64,000 nucleotides of DNA, taken from NCBI GenBank assembly GCA_014338405.1, contig JTDE01002136.1:40504-104503 (forward strand), written 5' to 3'. This document shows, piece after piece, positions 12,901-24,611 of this stretch. Position numbers and translations under genes: made by a program. The notes beneath the pieces were generated by a model, which was given only the letters and a program-made list of their open reading frames with translations, was not told the origin of the DNA and ran no database searches. Each line of letters opens with the position of its first letter. Position 1 is the stretch's first letter. Source of the DNA: Paragonimus skrjabini miyazakii (Eukaryota; Platyhelminthes; Trematoda; Plagiorchiida; Troglotrematidae).

Positions 12901-15274
12901 GTTTCACTCTGTTTCTGTTGGTACCTGCTTCACACAGAACGTTTCAATGTGATCAGAGCTTCCATTTTGTTTGTTAGGCATCCTCTAGTCTCACTAAGTC
13001 AAGACATTCCTCTGGAATGTGGCTGCTCAGGCCATTAGAGATTACCTCAACAACGACCTGTCAGTGATGATCCAACGTGTGTATGGTGATGTAGCCAACC
13101 CATTCAACTTTGTTGAGCTACTTTTATTCTTGCGAAATTCGTCTTGTTATGACTCTAGACCCATATTATGGGGAGTGTGTTGTTTGGTTCCGTATGGACA
13201 TACTTTTTCAATTATCCCACTCTGACCAAGCGGACCTATGATTCTTAGATTGCCTAGCATGTCAACCTGACCTGATCCTGGACAAAGGGAAACAGTCCAA
13301 CTGTCATTATTTCCTCAAAGTATTTTCTAGACCAGAACGTTGTTGCAATAATAATTAAGTGGTTCATAACATCTGATTCTGTTGATCAAAGTATCTCTGA
13401 TGACCGTGTTCCACGCAGAATGTTGTGCAAGGCTGTGCCGGTATTTCTAGGAGCAGAATGCGATCTGAAATCAAACCACTGAAATAAGTGAAGTTTTGAA
13501 TGACGTTAATTGCTTACCGAAATATTCTGGAAGATACAGGAACACTCGGATTTGAATGTTCGAGATATTTAAGTGCTTGCCTGAATAAAAAGCTGCACCA
13601 CTTCCTTAGCTGATTTATGTGTTACTGCGAAACCTTGTCATAATAGGGACGCACAACTCGCCGTCTCACAATTCCCCCTACACCAGGTTTGCGTGATAAC
13701 CGTCATAATTGGGTTTCGTTGAGTATCGAGGTCGTGAAGCTTGTTCAGTTTGTTGAAGACTGAAACTGCGTTGGTGTAAGATTAATACTAGAAGACACTT
13801 TCACTGCGTACGGCAAATAGTAGAAGCAATTCATGGAGTGAATATGGTTGATTCAGTGTGTTACACCGTATTGTGGAGTCGCCATTCCTTAATGGAATGA
13901 AGGCTAGTTGTGGTTTTTCAAGCTCCTGGAGTGGATTCGGCATCTGTGTGAAGGTCAGTCGGGGCGATCTCGGGTGCAATTACACTGGGTTTTGTGATAG
14001 CAAACAGTTGTCTTCACCTAGTTGGGACATTTCTGTCAGAATGGTATCTCATTTCATTAGACGGTTGCAAGCATGACGTAAACCAAACTACACACGCTGG
14101 TTCCATCATTTATTCTGTCAGGAAGGTTATTCTCAGTAATCGAGTAGCTAAGTACGCTGGCATAGGACAGACGTTTTACACCGATGTTTTTTATCAGAGA
14201 AATCGATGAGTCGGTGAATATTAATGGCTGTTTTTATCGCTTTTTGCTTCCTGAACACATTTCGCTATCTTTTATCTGTTTTACACTGTTGATCGTTCGT
14301 TAGACGTTTCTTTAGTATCACTTCCCTAACGCAGACTGAGCGACATCAGTTTGTTTATAATTCATGTGCGGTTATGAAGGTTGTTCGGCCTTTCGATTCG
14401 GTTGCTGAATAAATTGATGCTTCGTCATTTTACTCATTCGTGTTAAGGGTGCAAAACTTTATCACACTTTTCGGCACCGATGCTATTCACTACTTCTTTA
14501 TGAATCCTTCTAGCTGAAAGTATATCACATGCAAGTCTCCGATCTGTGCATTACAGTCAGAAGTATATTTGTTCCCTAACTTTGAAACTTGCGGGTATCA
14601 TTTCATACGATATGCTACAGGCGTACTAGAGTTTCTGTATTCATTACGAGTGGTAATCGTTATTTTGATTTGCGATCCGTCTGTCATGTCTTAGGAGTAC
14701 GAGGAAGATTTCTTGGTGAATTCTACAGATTGGATTATGCTTTGAGAATTATTCAAGGCAGTTTTGATGTTTTTTCAGAAGTGCTGATACTTATATTTGT
14801 TTGTTTTCTTTTATTTCGCATTTATGACTTATACTTTAATGGACGTGTTATACAGTGTAATCTTTCTGTCGATTTTTGTAGTGATCGATATTCATGTGGT
14901 CATCCTCTTCAGAATTGGTTTTGATGGCAATCAGCTCAGCATTACCGATTTGAACCGGCACGTAGAATTATTACTGGGTTCCCATATTTTCACTAAATCT
15001 ATATTTGATTACAGTGTTTCCAGTGTTGTCTTTGATCTGAGTCAGTTTGAACCAATGATAGGAACCAATATTTCGATGTAACAGCTTGTTGATGTACATG
15101 GCTGTAACCTAGTACTGCTGTCATTTGACTGAAGTGCAACCTACCGATACAAACCTCTCACATCTTATGGAAACCGGAAAATTCAAAATAGTTGTCAATA
15201 CTGATTTGCATTGAACTGCTGTTCGCAGCCGCGCCGGTAATAATGAACTGTCAATTGAATACATTTTTTCTATT
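9953..15274. other. Intron 2, unassigned up to the assembly gap
   Basis: Short ATC/AAC-rich stretch near 10031-10055 (CATCATCATCAACAACAACA). ORFs of 60-110 codons occur (for example 13019-13225 and 14589-14924) but lack homology that I can recognise and are U-rich or low-complexity. No element assigned. Confidence 0.4.
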
Positions 15275-15374
15275 NNNNNNNNNNNNNNNNNNNNNNNNNN
15301 NNNNNNNNNNNNNNNNNNNNNNNNNNNNNNNNNNNNNNNNNNNNNNNNNNNNNNNNNNNNNNNNNNNNNNNNNN
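15275..15374. other. Assembly gap of exactly 100 N
   Basis: A run of 100 N inside intron 2. A round 100 usually denotes a scaffold join of unknown size, so the true intron length is uncertain. The flanking reading frames printed through it are meaningless. Confidence 0.98.
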
Positions 15375-16078
15375 ATAAAGTGACAAACGTGTTTTAAAGA
15401 TTGCGTTATCTGCCAATATAATGAAAACTATAGCTGGGCAGACCAAATAAGGCCTATATCACGTTTGGTTGATCAGTAGATGAACAACATTAGTAGATCG
15501 TTTGTTAGGTTAGACCAAAACCACGAGCGGAACTGTTTTATGAAGGGCGGCCTACTCAATCCGTTCACAACTGCCTCAGCAACATCTAGGTATTTGCGCT
15601 TGTTGTTCATCGAACGGACGCGAACCACTCAAGTAATTTAAATGATTAAGTACAGACAGTTTACGGAGTTCCAGTCAATCAACCGAGAGTAGTCCAACTT
15701 GGTTGTCTGGAAACGACTGGGTCAGTTCGAAGTTGTGCGCACCGTATGGTTTCGTTTGTCCTCTTAACCCCTCCCAAACAGCGTTCCTTTTTTACTGTTC
15801 CTTTTTAAGCTGGTTGAAGGAGCAATAACTCTGATTGCCAATGCATCAAGAACCTAATGTCTAGACTGTTTAGTCTATGTAGTTGTTTGAGCATCACCAT
15901 GGGTTGTTTTGAACATCTCATGCATGCTATGTTACGCAAGCGAGACACATCCCAACGTCTTATATATTAGTTTGTCAGTTTTATTTTGTTTATATATTCT
16001 GATACGTCGTTTGCTCGTTTGATGCCAGCAACTGAATAGAATTTACAGGCTTACTCTCTATCTTTCTCTACACATCAG
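15375..16078. other. Intron 2, distal part
   Basis: No feature recognised before the CTACACATCAG acceptor of exon c. Confidence 0.4.
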
Positions 16079-16445
16079 GGTCGCAGTCACTACCGTTCTA
16101 AGTGATCGTTGTCCACCCGTATTTCATCTGTTTCGGAACTACACCTCTCCTCGTCTCCGATTGCACGAGCTTCTCTTGAATGGTGAGCATCAAGCTTTCT
16201 CTAATCACCCGAAGTCAAAATATCGACAGCCACCGTCAGTCAGACGCTATTCCACGAATTCATCCGCAGACCAGCACAATCCACGGTTGAAGAAGACAAG
16301 TTCTTTGACTAGTTCCTCGTCTGTATTCAATTTTCTAATGACCGCTTCTGGCTTCCGCCCTGGCGGAGATTCGGTTCATCCGATATCTCCTGTGGAAAAT
16401 GAAAACGATCACAAATTCAAACCGCTAACCCCAGACTCCGAACAG
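16079..16445 (+). CDS. PLA2G6: iPLA2 exon c: LFRNY block and long Ser-rich insert
   Basis: Residues 241-363. The acceptor ends CATCAG at 16078 and the donor is GTTTGT from 16446, phase 0. The first third reads VAVTTVLSDR then VFHLFRNYTSP, the conserved strand-and-loop segment of the family. Residues from about 268 onward (HELLLNGEHQ...) have no counterpart in vertebrate enzymes that I know. They are low-complexity and polar, rich in Ser, Pro, Asn and basic residues, including KKTSSLTSSSSVF. This is probably a disordered lineage-specific insertion inside the catalytic domain. A donor earlier in the exon cannot be excluded without transcripts. Confidence 0.88.
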
Positions 16446-18902
16446 GTTTGTCGCATGTTCAGTCTTACCCTGGATTCAGGTGGTTTTTTGGTGTTGGGCT
16501 GGCGAGACTCACTCTGCTTGACGTGACCCACAGAATAATTCTCAGCATATCAGTTACACAACATCAAGTTGGAAGCTGTTGAAAATGTTTTGATAGGTAG
16601 CCAGTTCCAGAAATGCACTCTCTGAATAGACTCGCAGTTGTCCCAGGTTATCGTTTAGTGACATGTTCATCGAAACTGGTTGTTGAAACTTGTGTACTGA
16701 GCCGAAGGTTTTATGCATTCCGACATTGGCGTTTGTGAATCATCCACCGTTTGGATGAGTACTAAGACGATGAAGAACGATTCGACTTTAAAATGACGAA
16801 GTCTTTTTAATCCTTCTATTTTTAATCGTGCATGTAGTCTTGATTTTCAGTCAAGCTAGATGCGCTGTATAATAGTGTATTTTCGGATGTTCACTGCTTT
16901 GAATCTGAGTGGAGACGATTCTGTGCGGTCTCATATGGAAAGTATAGTGACAATCAGACCGTCCTTATAGACTGGTGCAACATGTTTCACGTTGGTTTAT
17001 TCCACATACAACAGAAATGGTACTCGTCTTGTTAGATCAACTTCTTACGAAGCACTTTTTTCACGAATCAGTGGCCGCTAGGAAGATAGCTTGTTATAAA
17101 CATATCCCGGTACCTGGAAAGCTGGGCGCTTGTTTCACAGTAGTCTGCCTATCTTCAGCTCTTCGCTGAAATACTCACAATTTGAAGCCTTAGTGTTCCT
17201 TATAATGTCCCGTACAAATTACTCTCATCTCGAAGTTCACCGACAGTTGTGATTCTGGTGCGCCTTCTAGACAATATCAATCTTACGGTTTACCCGGGTG
17301 TCAGACCTGTCGGTCTGTGTTTCAGATAGATAACGCACATGTAAACAACAGGATTATCCTGAGGGTGATATTTTTTGGCAGTTTGTTGCTCTGGTCGAGT
17401 TCAAGTCATTTGTATGTTTCAATTCAATTTGGATCGACTGTGCCCTGCACGCCAACCTCTTCACACAAGTGGCTCCTCTCCTCCTCATTGGGGGAGTGAG
17501 CAATATGTTACTCATGACGTGGTTATCAGTTGTGACATTGACACTTGCATAACACCGACTATTCTTGAGGCAGAGCTTGTGTGTATCCTCTTTTTGCGTA
17601 GGCAGTTCAAATCATTGTGAACCGTTGCGAATGTGCCTATGTCTGTGTGACACCAATTCGCATCCTAAATCTGACGACTTATGAAGTTTGTCGGAGACGT
17701 ACCTAATGAGTTTACTCTGAATGTTCACTCGTACCTGGCAATATGTGAAGCAATCCGTAATCGTTGGATGTAAAGATTTCGAAAGGCTTTTATGTAGGTG
17801 AATGAGGCAGATTGTTCGCTTGCCGTCATGTAGCTTTTTGAATCAAGCTGTGGACTTTCTTTGATCATTTGGCTCGATCGATACATAACCGTTTTATGAC
17901 AGTTTCATTGAACGTATCTTAGTGTTCTCCCCGTGTGCGTTTTTCAAACCGAATCATTCGACAGTAGGCCAGCGAAATTTGTCTTCTCATTATTCCTTTC
18001 TGAGTAGCATTTAGCTACATATGTATTCAATTTATTTATGCTTGCATACAGTGCAAAACCTAATAGAAAAATTGTTACTTGGCAAACATGGAGCAAATAA
18101 TAGAAAATTTGTACGCACTGATTATTCATTACTTATCCACGCTGGCGCCATTGATTACGATTCTTTACCATATCCGACCGTGGCCTCGTCTGTTGAGGTC
18201 CTGAATCGTTTGATACTCAACCGGGGAGATGCGTTGACTCGACAGATGTTAACTTCAACGTGAGTTGTCTCAAGCCCAGGTACCAGGTCCCTGTCTGGCC
18301 GCCACAGTGCCTTCACCGACTCATAGACAGCTCATACTGTTTCAAACTGATTTAACTGCAGGCTTGTGTGAGTCGCCGTTGAACGAACATCGTGCATTTC
18401 TGGTGCGAAGAATCTTCTCAGAATAGTTTTTCCAAACGAGCATAGTGTTAAAATCTTGCAATCAACAGTTCGGTTGAACCGACATTGCTATCTTGTTCTG
18501 TCAATTTGAACCATCACTCAATCTCTGTTAAATCAGGGCATTTTCTTCCTCTTGTACTTCAGGCACTGCCCACTTTCCAAGTCGGCACATCACTGATCTG
18601 AAAGCTTGTGAGCACCCATCGAGTCGTTCAGTTGTCTCCATATCAGTCATAGCTATTGTCTGTTGACTCGAATCGGTCAGAACTTTCGAGATAGTTTTAA
18701 ATTTTCGAACTCATTAGGCCTGCTAGTCGATATTTCGGATTGCTAATGAGTGGTCGGGGTTAATTTCAGGTTACACCTCGCTTAATTTTGATCGCAGGCT
18801 TTGTACACAGATAGACATTCGGGCCAGTCTTATTCGAAGGGAAGCAATAAATTCTAGTTTCGCGTCTGTTTGAGCTCGTCAACTGTATCTAGTAAGAAGT
18901 CA
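16446..18902. other. Intron 3, unassigned, one exon-like ORF
   Basis: Mostly featureless. A frame at 18021-18259 encodes an unbroken peptide (including DYDSLPYPTVASSVEVLNRL) and ends at a perfect GTGAGT donor at 18260. It is phase 2 at that donor and so cannot be spliced into the phospholipase frame as a simple cassette. It may be a retroelement scrap or an exon of an unknown transcript. Confidence 0.3.
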
Positions 18903-19140
18903 GTGGCACGTGATAAACACGGTTGCTCCATGAAAGCGTGGCCAGAGTTCTAGTCTCGGTTGGGGCAAAGATATGCACTATTGACGAGCTCTGACAAGAG
19001 GGCAACTCGAGTTTTATGCTTTTTTTCGAAGGGGGCTGACTGTAAAGTCCATGAGAATGTGACAGTTGTGATCAGTTGTAAGTGATTTTCATTTCATATT
19101 AAATAAAAAGCGAAATCCCCTGCTATTCATCAGTAGTAGT
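18903..19140 (+). repeat. SINE copy B
   Basis: Carries TAAACACGGTTG, a box-B-like GAGTTCTAGTCTC and the family core GCAAAGATATGCACTATTGA / CGAGCTCTGACAAGAGGG. Its 3' end ATTAAATAAAAAGCGAAATC followed by TCATCAGTA matches copy D. It lies in intron 3. Confidence 0.75.
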
Positions 19141-21196
19141 ACATACCCATGACATTAGAGATAACTTGATTCAGACTGTAGTGATCACTGACGGAATGAC
19201 GCGCTCACAGACAGGCAGGTATGCATACACAATGTTCTACTTAGTGTTAGGCAGACTGGCTTCATCTACCCTCTCCTGTAATGCAATGCTTTTGCGGTTG
19301 ATACTGCTGTTCAACCACTGTCCATCTATATTGGAATTAACCAACATTAGTTTGTAGATGAGAGAGTGGACAGGATGGGACTTGGTTAATAAAATCTCCA
19401 TGCATTAGTTAAAACAACAAACGCTAAAGTGTGAACACTTTACAAGCGATCACGTGAGTTTAACACTGGAATAGAGCAGCTTCTGCAAGACAAACTCCTT
19501 TGGGCTTGTACCACCCCATCTTATTAATTGTGTATACTTCAAAGGTAGCTACATTAAGCCGCAAAACTCGAACTACTCACTATCTTCCCTAACGTTTTCA
19601 TGTCATTATCTTTAAGGCCGCAACCACTCTAAGATGGTTATCGTAACATTGATTCTCTTTATTCTGCTGCGCAACACCCTTATTGATCAACCTGACACAT
19701 CGCCATTCAGCCGCATCATCAGCAAAGGCACGAGTTGCGTCTGCAAATTTGCATCATCACATAACGTGTAATGCATGGTTGTTCCGTTGGATACAATCGG
19801 TAGACGACATCTTAGTTGGAGACTGTGATTATCTGAAGTGTTGATTAGGAACGTGACATCATGTTGCTACCAATAGAGTACCTGCATCCACAACATTGCT
19901 TTCCATTTGATAGGTTTTGCATTCTGAGTTAACCCTCGTCACTGGTGAAGTGAAGGGCGACTCGAGTAAAAATGCTATCTGGTTATATCCAAGACCACTT
20001 ATGTATTAATTAATGAACAGATTTCGATGGGACGTTCAGCCATTATCAGTGTAACATTTGGGGTAAAACTTTAATCCGCAATTTATGTGTACATTAGTGC
20101 GTTTTTAGCCCAACGTTATGTGACACTGAGGCTCTCTTGCCGTACGTATCCGAAAGTACTGTCCGAACACCTGTTTCAGAAAAGCCTATGACGTCAGTTG
20201 ACTGGTCGAAGGTTATGCAAAAGATCTGGAAACGTCAGATATACGCAGGATCCCTGATATACTCTCGGCACATCACAATTAATCGAATCCCCAACGGCAT
20301 ACGGTTAAGCAAACTTGCTAGTAACCTCTGTGTCGATTGGAAAGCCAGTTGTGCAAAACATAGGCTGAAATAAACATTGCAAGAATCATCGTGGCATCAA
20401 CATTGCAACTTGAGAAACCGTGGCGGTAAACTGTAACCGGACGAGATAGATTATACAGAGAAGCCGTTGGAACAGAACTATTGTTATACAGCATGCGGCC
20501 TCGTTTGTGAATACTATACCACGATACGTGCACGCGGAACCTAAAGGACTGGTCTTAACGCCAGGAAGATCGGGATCTAGAAGCAACTATTAGAAACGTG
20601 CATGTTCTATGCGTGACCTGTCACCAATAACATGACATACGCCCGATCGATAGGTGCATCATCTAAGCCGTCGAGAGAGCTTGCTGCAAGCTTGTCTGGT
20701 GGAAGTCCGTACACCCTGACTCAAACGTCTTGCCACCAAAACCACGGAACATGGGACATCCTTGGGATATCTTTTTGGAGGCGAATGAATCACAGAGTTG
20801 TTCCTCGTGGCAGCAGAGTTCGCTAAATTGAAGACTACAGTGAATCAGACCTTACTGTCTGTTTCTGAACACTGCTGCACGCAGGATATACATTCAAAAA
20901 AGCTATATGCGACTTTTTAGTTATTCCAAAAGTTTTTGAAACCCAATATAGTACGCTGACAATCACGACTAACTACTGAGCTATTGAAGTGCTGTTCGTT
21001 TGAGGGTACCTTTTCTGACAGTTTTCCTTCTCATTCTGATGAGTTTTGGGTTAGAACTATAAAATTGATTCTGTCTCATTCATAGGATAGCACCTCAATA
21101 CTTAAAAACCACTGTGCTGTCAGTAGTTTTATTATTTTTCGTCGTATTGCGTTTTACTGCTTACGGATTTTGACTATTAGTATGCTGATTGCTCAG
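19141..21196. other. Intron 3, distal part
   Basis: A 78-codon frame at 20137-20373 and several following short frames (to 20826) have plausible amino-acid composition but no family I recognise. They might be a decayed retroelement. Otherwise nothing supported. Confidence 0.35.
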
Positions 21197-21397
21197 GAGT
21201 ATATTGCTCAAATTATTTATCAGTCTACCTGTCTTCGCTCCGTTCAGTTGGCCTGGTTAGCAGCTCGTGCCACTGGTGCTGCTCCCACATATTTCAGACC
21301 CTGTGGACGATTTCTGGATGGTGGTCTCATTTCCAACAATCCCACACTTGATCTACTCACCGAATTGCAAGAGATGAATATGGCCCAACGTTTGCAG
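21197..21397 (+). CDS. PLA2G6: iPLA2 exon d: catalytic aspartate
   Basis: Residues 364-430, 67 whole codons. The acceptor is GATTGCTCAG ending 21196 and the donor is GTGAAC from 21398; both phases are 0. It encodes LAARATGAAPTYF, RPCGRFLDGGLISNNPTLD and LTELQEMN. The DGG motif supplies Asp404, partner of Ser179 in the dyad. This is the best conserved exon in the window and by itself places the gene in the iPLA2 family. Confidence 0.95.
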
Positions 21398-23821
21398 GTG
21401 AACTATTGTTTTTAACAGTGTGATCATCGCACTCAAGTTTGATTTTGCATCAAAGATTGGTTTCACTTACACGTACATTCTGTTAGGTCGAATGATTTCG
21501 TTTTTGTGGTCTATTTCCTTTTTTATTTCCCACCGAACTGTATTAGCCTTTTTTCATTCTATTATCTAATTGTTCACTTCAATATCCTCACTACGGTCAT
21601 CTGGTGACAGTCGAAACTTATTTTGAGATGTACAATATCGTTGAGCTTGTGAGTCAGCTGGCTTGCCCATTGTTAGTATCCATTTCCCCGATTTTTACAT
21701 TTACATTATCACCTGGCATAGTTGTATGAAAGTCGGTTTGTCGAGATCCGTAATACTTATCAGTTCAGGATCCCTTGTACTAACCTGCATAGATGACACA
21801 ACTACGTCACATATTTCATCAGGCGCTTTACAGACTCAGTTCCGAACACGTGTGAATCACTTATTCCACAGACGTACCAAATACTAACGATATCGCGAAG
21901 ATGAACGTTTTTTTATGTAAACGATTTTAACTGTGTAGGTGGGATCATCTTTCTTATGAGAGATTATTTACTAGATGTCTGAGGTTGATATTGTCATTTG
22001 TGGTCGACCGTAGTTTGTGTGCATGACAATTGTTTGCCACTTGCAGAGTGTTGGCGCTGTGTTGTGTTTCACGTTGACCTCCCTGTGCAGTCAAGTTCTA
22101 AACACATACCATATCGTTATCGGCTACCAACGGCATCATTCTGTCTGTGAATGTCGATCGTTTTGGGTTACCTTCTAGATTTGGCTCACCTATAATCGTT
22201 TGTATATATTTTGCCTTGTCGTTTGCTCGGGTACCATCCACTCTCAGATGTAAACTAGTCAACTGAAAATTGTCAGAGTAGGCTGTGATAAAAGTCCACT
22301 ATGAGGGAGCTTGGATGGAGGTTTCAAAAACCCTGAGAGTCTGTTTTACAGTGCATTTCGGTTACTACAGGAATGAATCTCTGTCCAGTTTCTGAATTTT
22401 GTTGCGAAACCTCGGCTATTTTCCCGATCTGGTTGATATTAATAACCGATGAGAATTGCGACACATGCTCATAAGAACCTGTGTGTGTTGTGTTGATCAC
22501 TTGATTGAGTGAGTGTATTGCTCATATTTTCGCCTTGTGTCGAGCGCCTAAACGTTGGTGTTTCTCTACCCATTCAACGGTTAGCGTGATTTGCTTGCCC
22601 ATAGTCACCCTGAAGCTTTTTCCCGCACAGTTGAGCTCTGGTAAACGGCATAACTTTGCTGAACTATTTAGTGTACTGATCTTGAACACAGTTGTTTCAT
22701 GTATTCATCAAGAATGTTAGATCTTTTTTCTGTTTAACTCCGGTTGCTTGCCTTATGATGAAACCGCTCAAAAGTGGTTGGACTTTCCAAGTAAAACCGG
22801 GTAGTTTGAAATTGAATTTGTAAATGATATAGCTTCACTTAGTTAATCTGTAAATCATGTTAACCTGTTCGAGTGACGGAGCCTGTCTACATGAGTAATA
22901 CAACACCTTCAACGTTGATAATCTCGTTAAGATATTGATTTGGTCTCTGTTCTTATTCTTATTGTTACAGGCGGACAGCCTGCTGTTGATGATCGTTTTA
23001 CCTCCTTGTTTAGCCTTTTCTCATCTATTTACAATTTTATTAATGAGGTATCAGTAATCGTAACTAAGGTACGTGCCACATTGGCCAAACTACCACTTAC
23101 TGAGTGAGAAAACGCGTCCGATCACTGCTTGTGGAAGAGATGTACAATATATTGGGGCTCTGTCTTGCTGTTCAGCTGGGAGATCTTTCTCCTCCGCGCA
23201 GCGTTTGGTCCACATTAGATGGACTCATCCTATTAGCAAACACAGCCAGTCCATCGGAGATGGCACGTATTAGGAAGTTGCTGAAAACTTGCGATTCACG
23301 CGTTTTAGGACCCGTTCTCCGAGTGCAATGAAACATCTGTCACACCACACATAATTAAAAACGACCACTGATTTTTCGGCGAAATATCGTAGTTTCTGGA
23401 CGATCACGTGATCAGCGGCTACGAAAACGATAATCCTCACTGTGTTAGGTTGGGGGTCGCTGCATGAGCATTGGTTAAAAACCCTCCCACACTCGGCATT
23501 GTTTCAGCCTGTAGATCACTCGCGTTTATCTGACTGTTGATTTTTGTCCATTATTTGTTCACAGCTTTTGTTTCTGTTTTTACACCGTCGTTTGTTATAA
23601 TCAGTATCGATAGAAACCTGAGCCGCTTCACTCGTAAATCTTGTTTTGCGCTAAGCACGTGTTCTTCTTTCATTCCTTGCAATGTTAAATCCGTACGTTG
23701 GATGCATTCGCCATGTGTTGTATACCTATATATTGGCCTCATTTCCATAAACTCATCAAACTTCGATGGTTTTGTTACTAATTTTTAAATAAACTAGCTT
23801 TTCTGGGCTAATAACATGTTA
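21398..23821. other. Intron 4, with an unexplained ORF at 23104-23331
   Basis: The frame at 23104-23331 (LLVEEMYNILGLCLAVQL, then WSTLDGLILLANTASPSEMA, ending in TGA) reads like real protein. It has no good acceptor, no homology I can name, and a stop that would truncate the phospholipase. It is best treated as unassigned. Confidence 0.3.
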
Positions 23822-24185
23822 TTACAGTCGTCACAACGAGACTGGACCTTGACGCGGGGTGACTGCTTGCGCATCATGATGACTTATTGGGCTAAGCTAG
23901 ACGGTGTGGCGATCAGACCAACTAATTCACTCATGCCAAACAGGCCAATAAGTAGAGGTTCGGCAAACCACAGTCTCCTGGTCCTCTAGGTTATGGGTTG
24001 GAAGAAGGTTGACATCTTTTTCCAGAAAAAGTGCCAGTTCTGGTACACTACTATCCACTCGCTGTCTTGCGGTATATGCCAAAGGCTTCGGTTGAGAACA
24101 GTAATTGTTCTCTTATCTAGATCTTGGCCTGCTAGGAGTACCTCAGCTCAAATACAACCATGAATATTCATCTCATCAATAGTGT
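23822..24185 (+). repeat. Dispersed repeat R2, copy 1
   Basis: About 360 bp aligning with 36456-36795. Shared strings include GAGACTGGACCTTGACGCG (one change), GGAAGAAGGTTG(A/G)CATCTTT, GGTTGAGAAC and CCATGAATATTCA. It sits immediately before exon e of the phospholipase gene. It may be a SINE or a LINE untranslated end; no promoter boxes are obvious. Confidence 0.7.
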
Positions 24186-24302
24186 ATTATTTCGGAGAAA
24201 TCGGTTTACATTCCACAAGGAGTTCAAGATGAAGTGACCTTGCCTGTTGCTTTTTATTAGACCTACAAACAACGTGTATGCATTCTGTCGGTCTGTTAAC
24301 AG

Positions 24303-24480
24303 AACAAACGGGTAACTCCGCTCTCCGTCGTCGTCTCCCTCGGAACTGGACGAATGCCCGTCGAACCGATTGAGACTGTGGATGTGTTTCGTCCGCAATC
24401 GCTGATGGAAACATTCCGTTCAGCGATGGGCTTCAGTTCGCTGGGTCGTATTGTGGTAGAAGTTGCAACCATGTCCGAAG
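24303..24480 (+). CDS. PLA2G6: iPLA2 exon e: SLGTG strand and following helix region
   Basis: Residues 431-489 plus one base of codon 490. The acceptor is CTGTTAACAG ending 24302 and the donor is GTTGGT from 24481. The peptide begins NKRVTPLSVVVSLGTGRMP and continues VDVFRPQSLMETFR and SLGRIVVEVAT, aligning without gaps to the group VIA block around SLGTG. A second GT at 24485 would leave phase 2 and break the next join, so 24480 is the chosen end. A 531-bp palindrome begins 131 bp beyond this donor. Confidence 0.93.
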
Positions 24481-24611
24481 GTTGGTGGGTCTGTTTTCTA
24501 CCACGTGTCTAGGGTGTCAAATGTTGCTATCGCCTTGGTATATGGCGTTGTTACGGTTACCTACAGCTTTACTATTTTCTCGTAATTGGTACCACCGTAA
24601 CCAAGCGGTTA

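Noticed and set aside
13019..13225. Possible extra exon in intron 2
   Set aside because: The peptide does not match the iPLA2 segment expected there, and exons b and c already join seamlessly.
20137..20826. Chain of plus-strand ORFs resembling a decayed protein
   Set aside because: Composition is suggestive of a retroelement, but no RT, endonuclease, integrase or finger motif could be placed.
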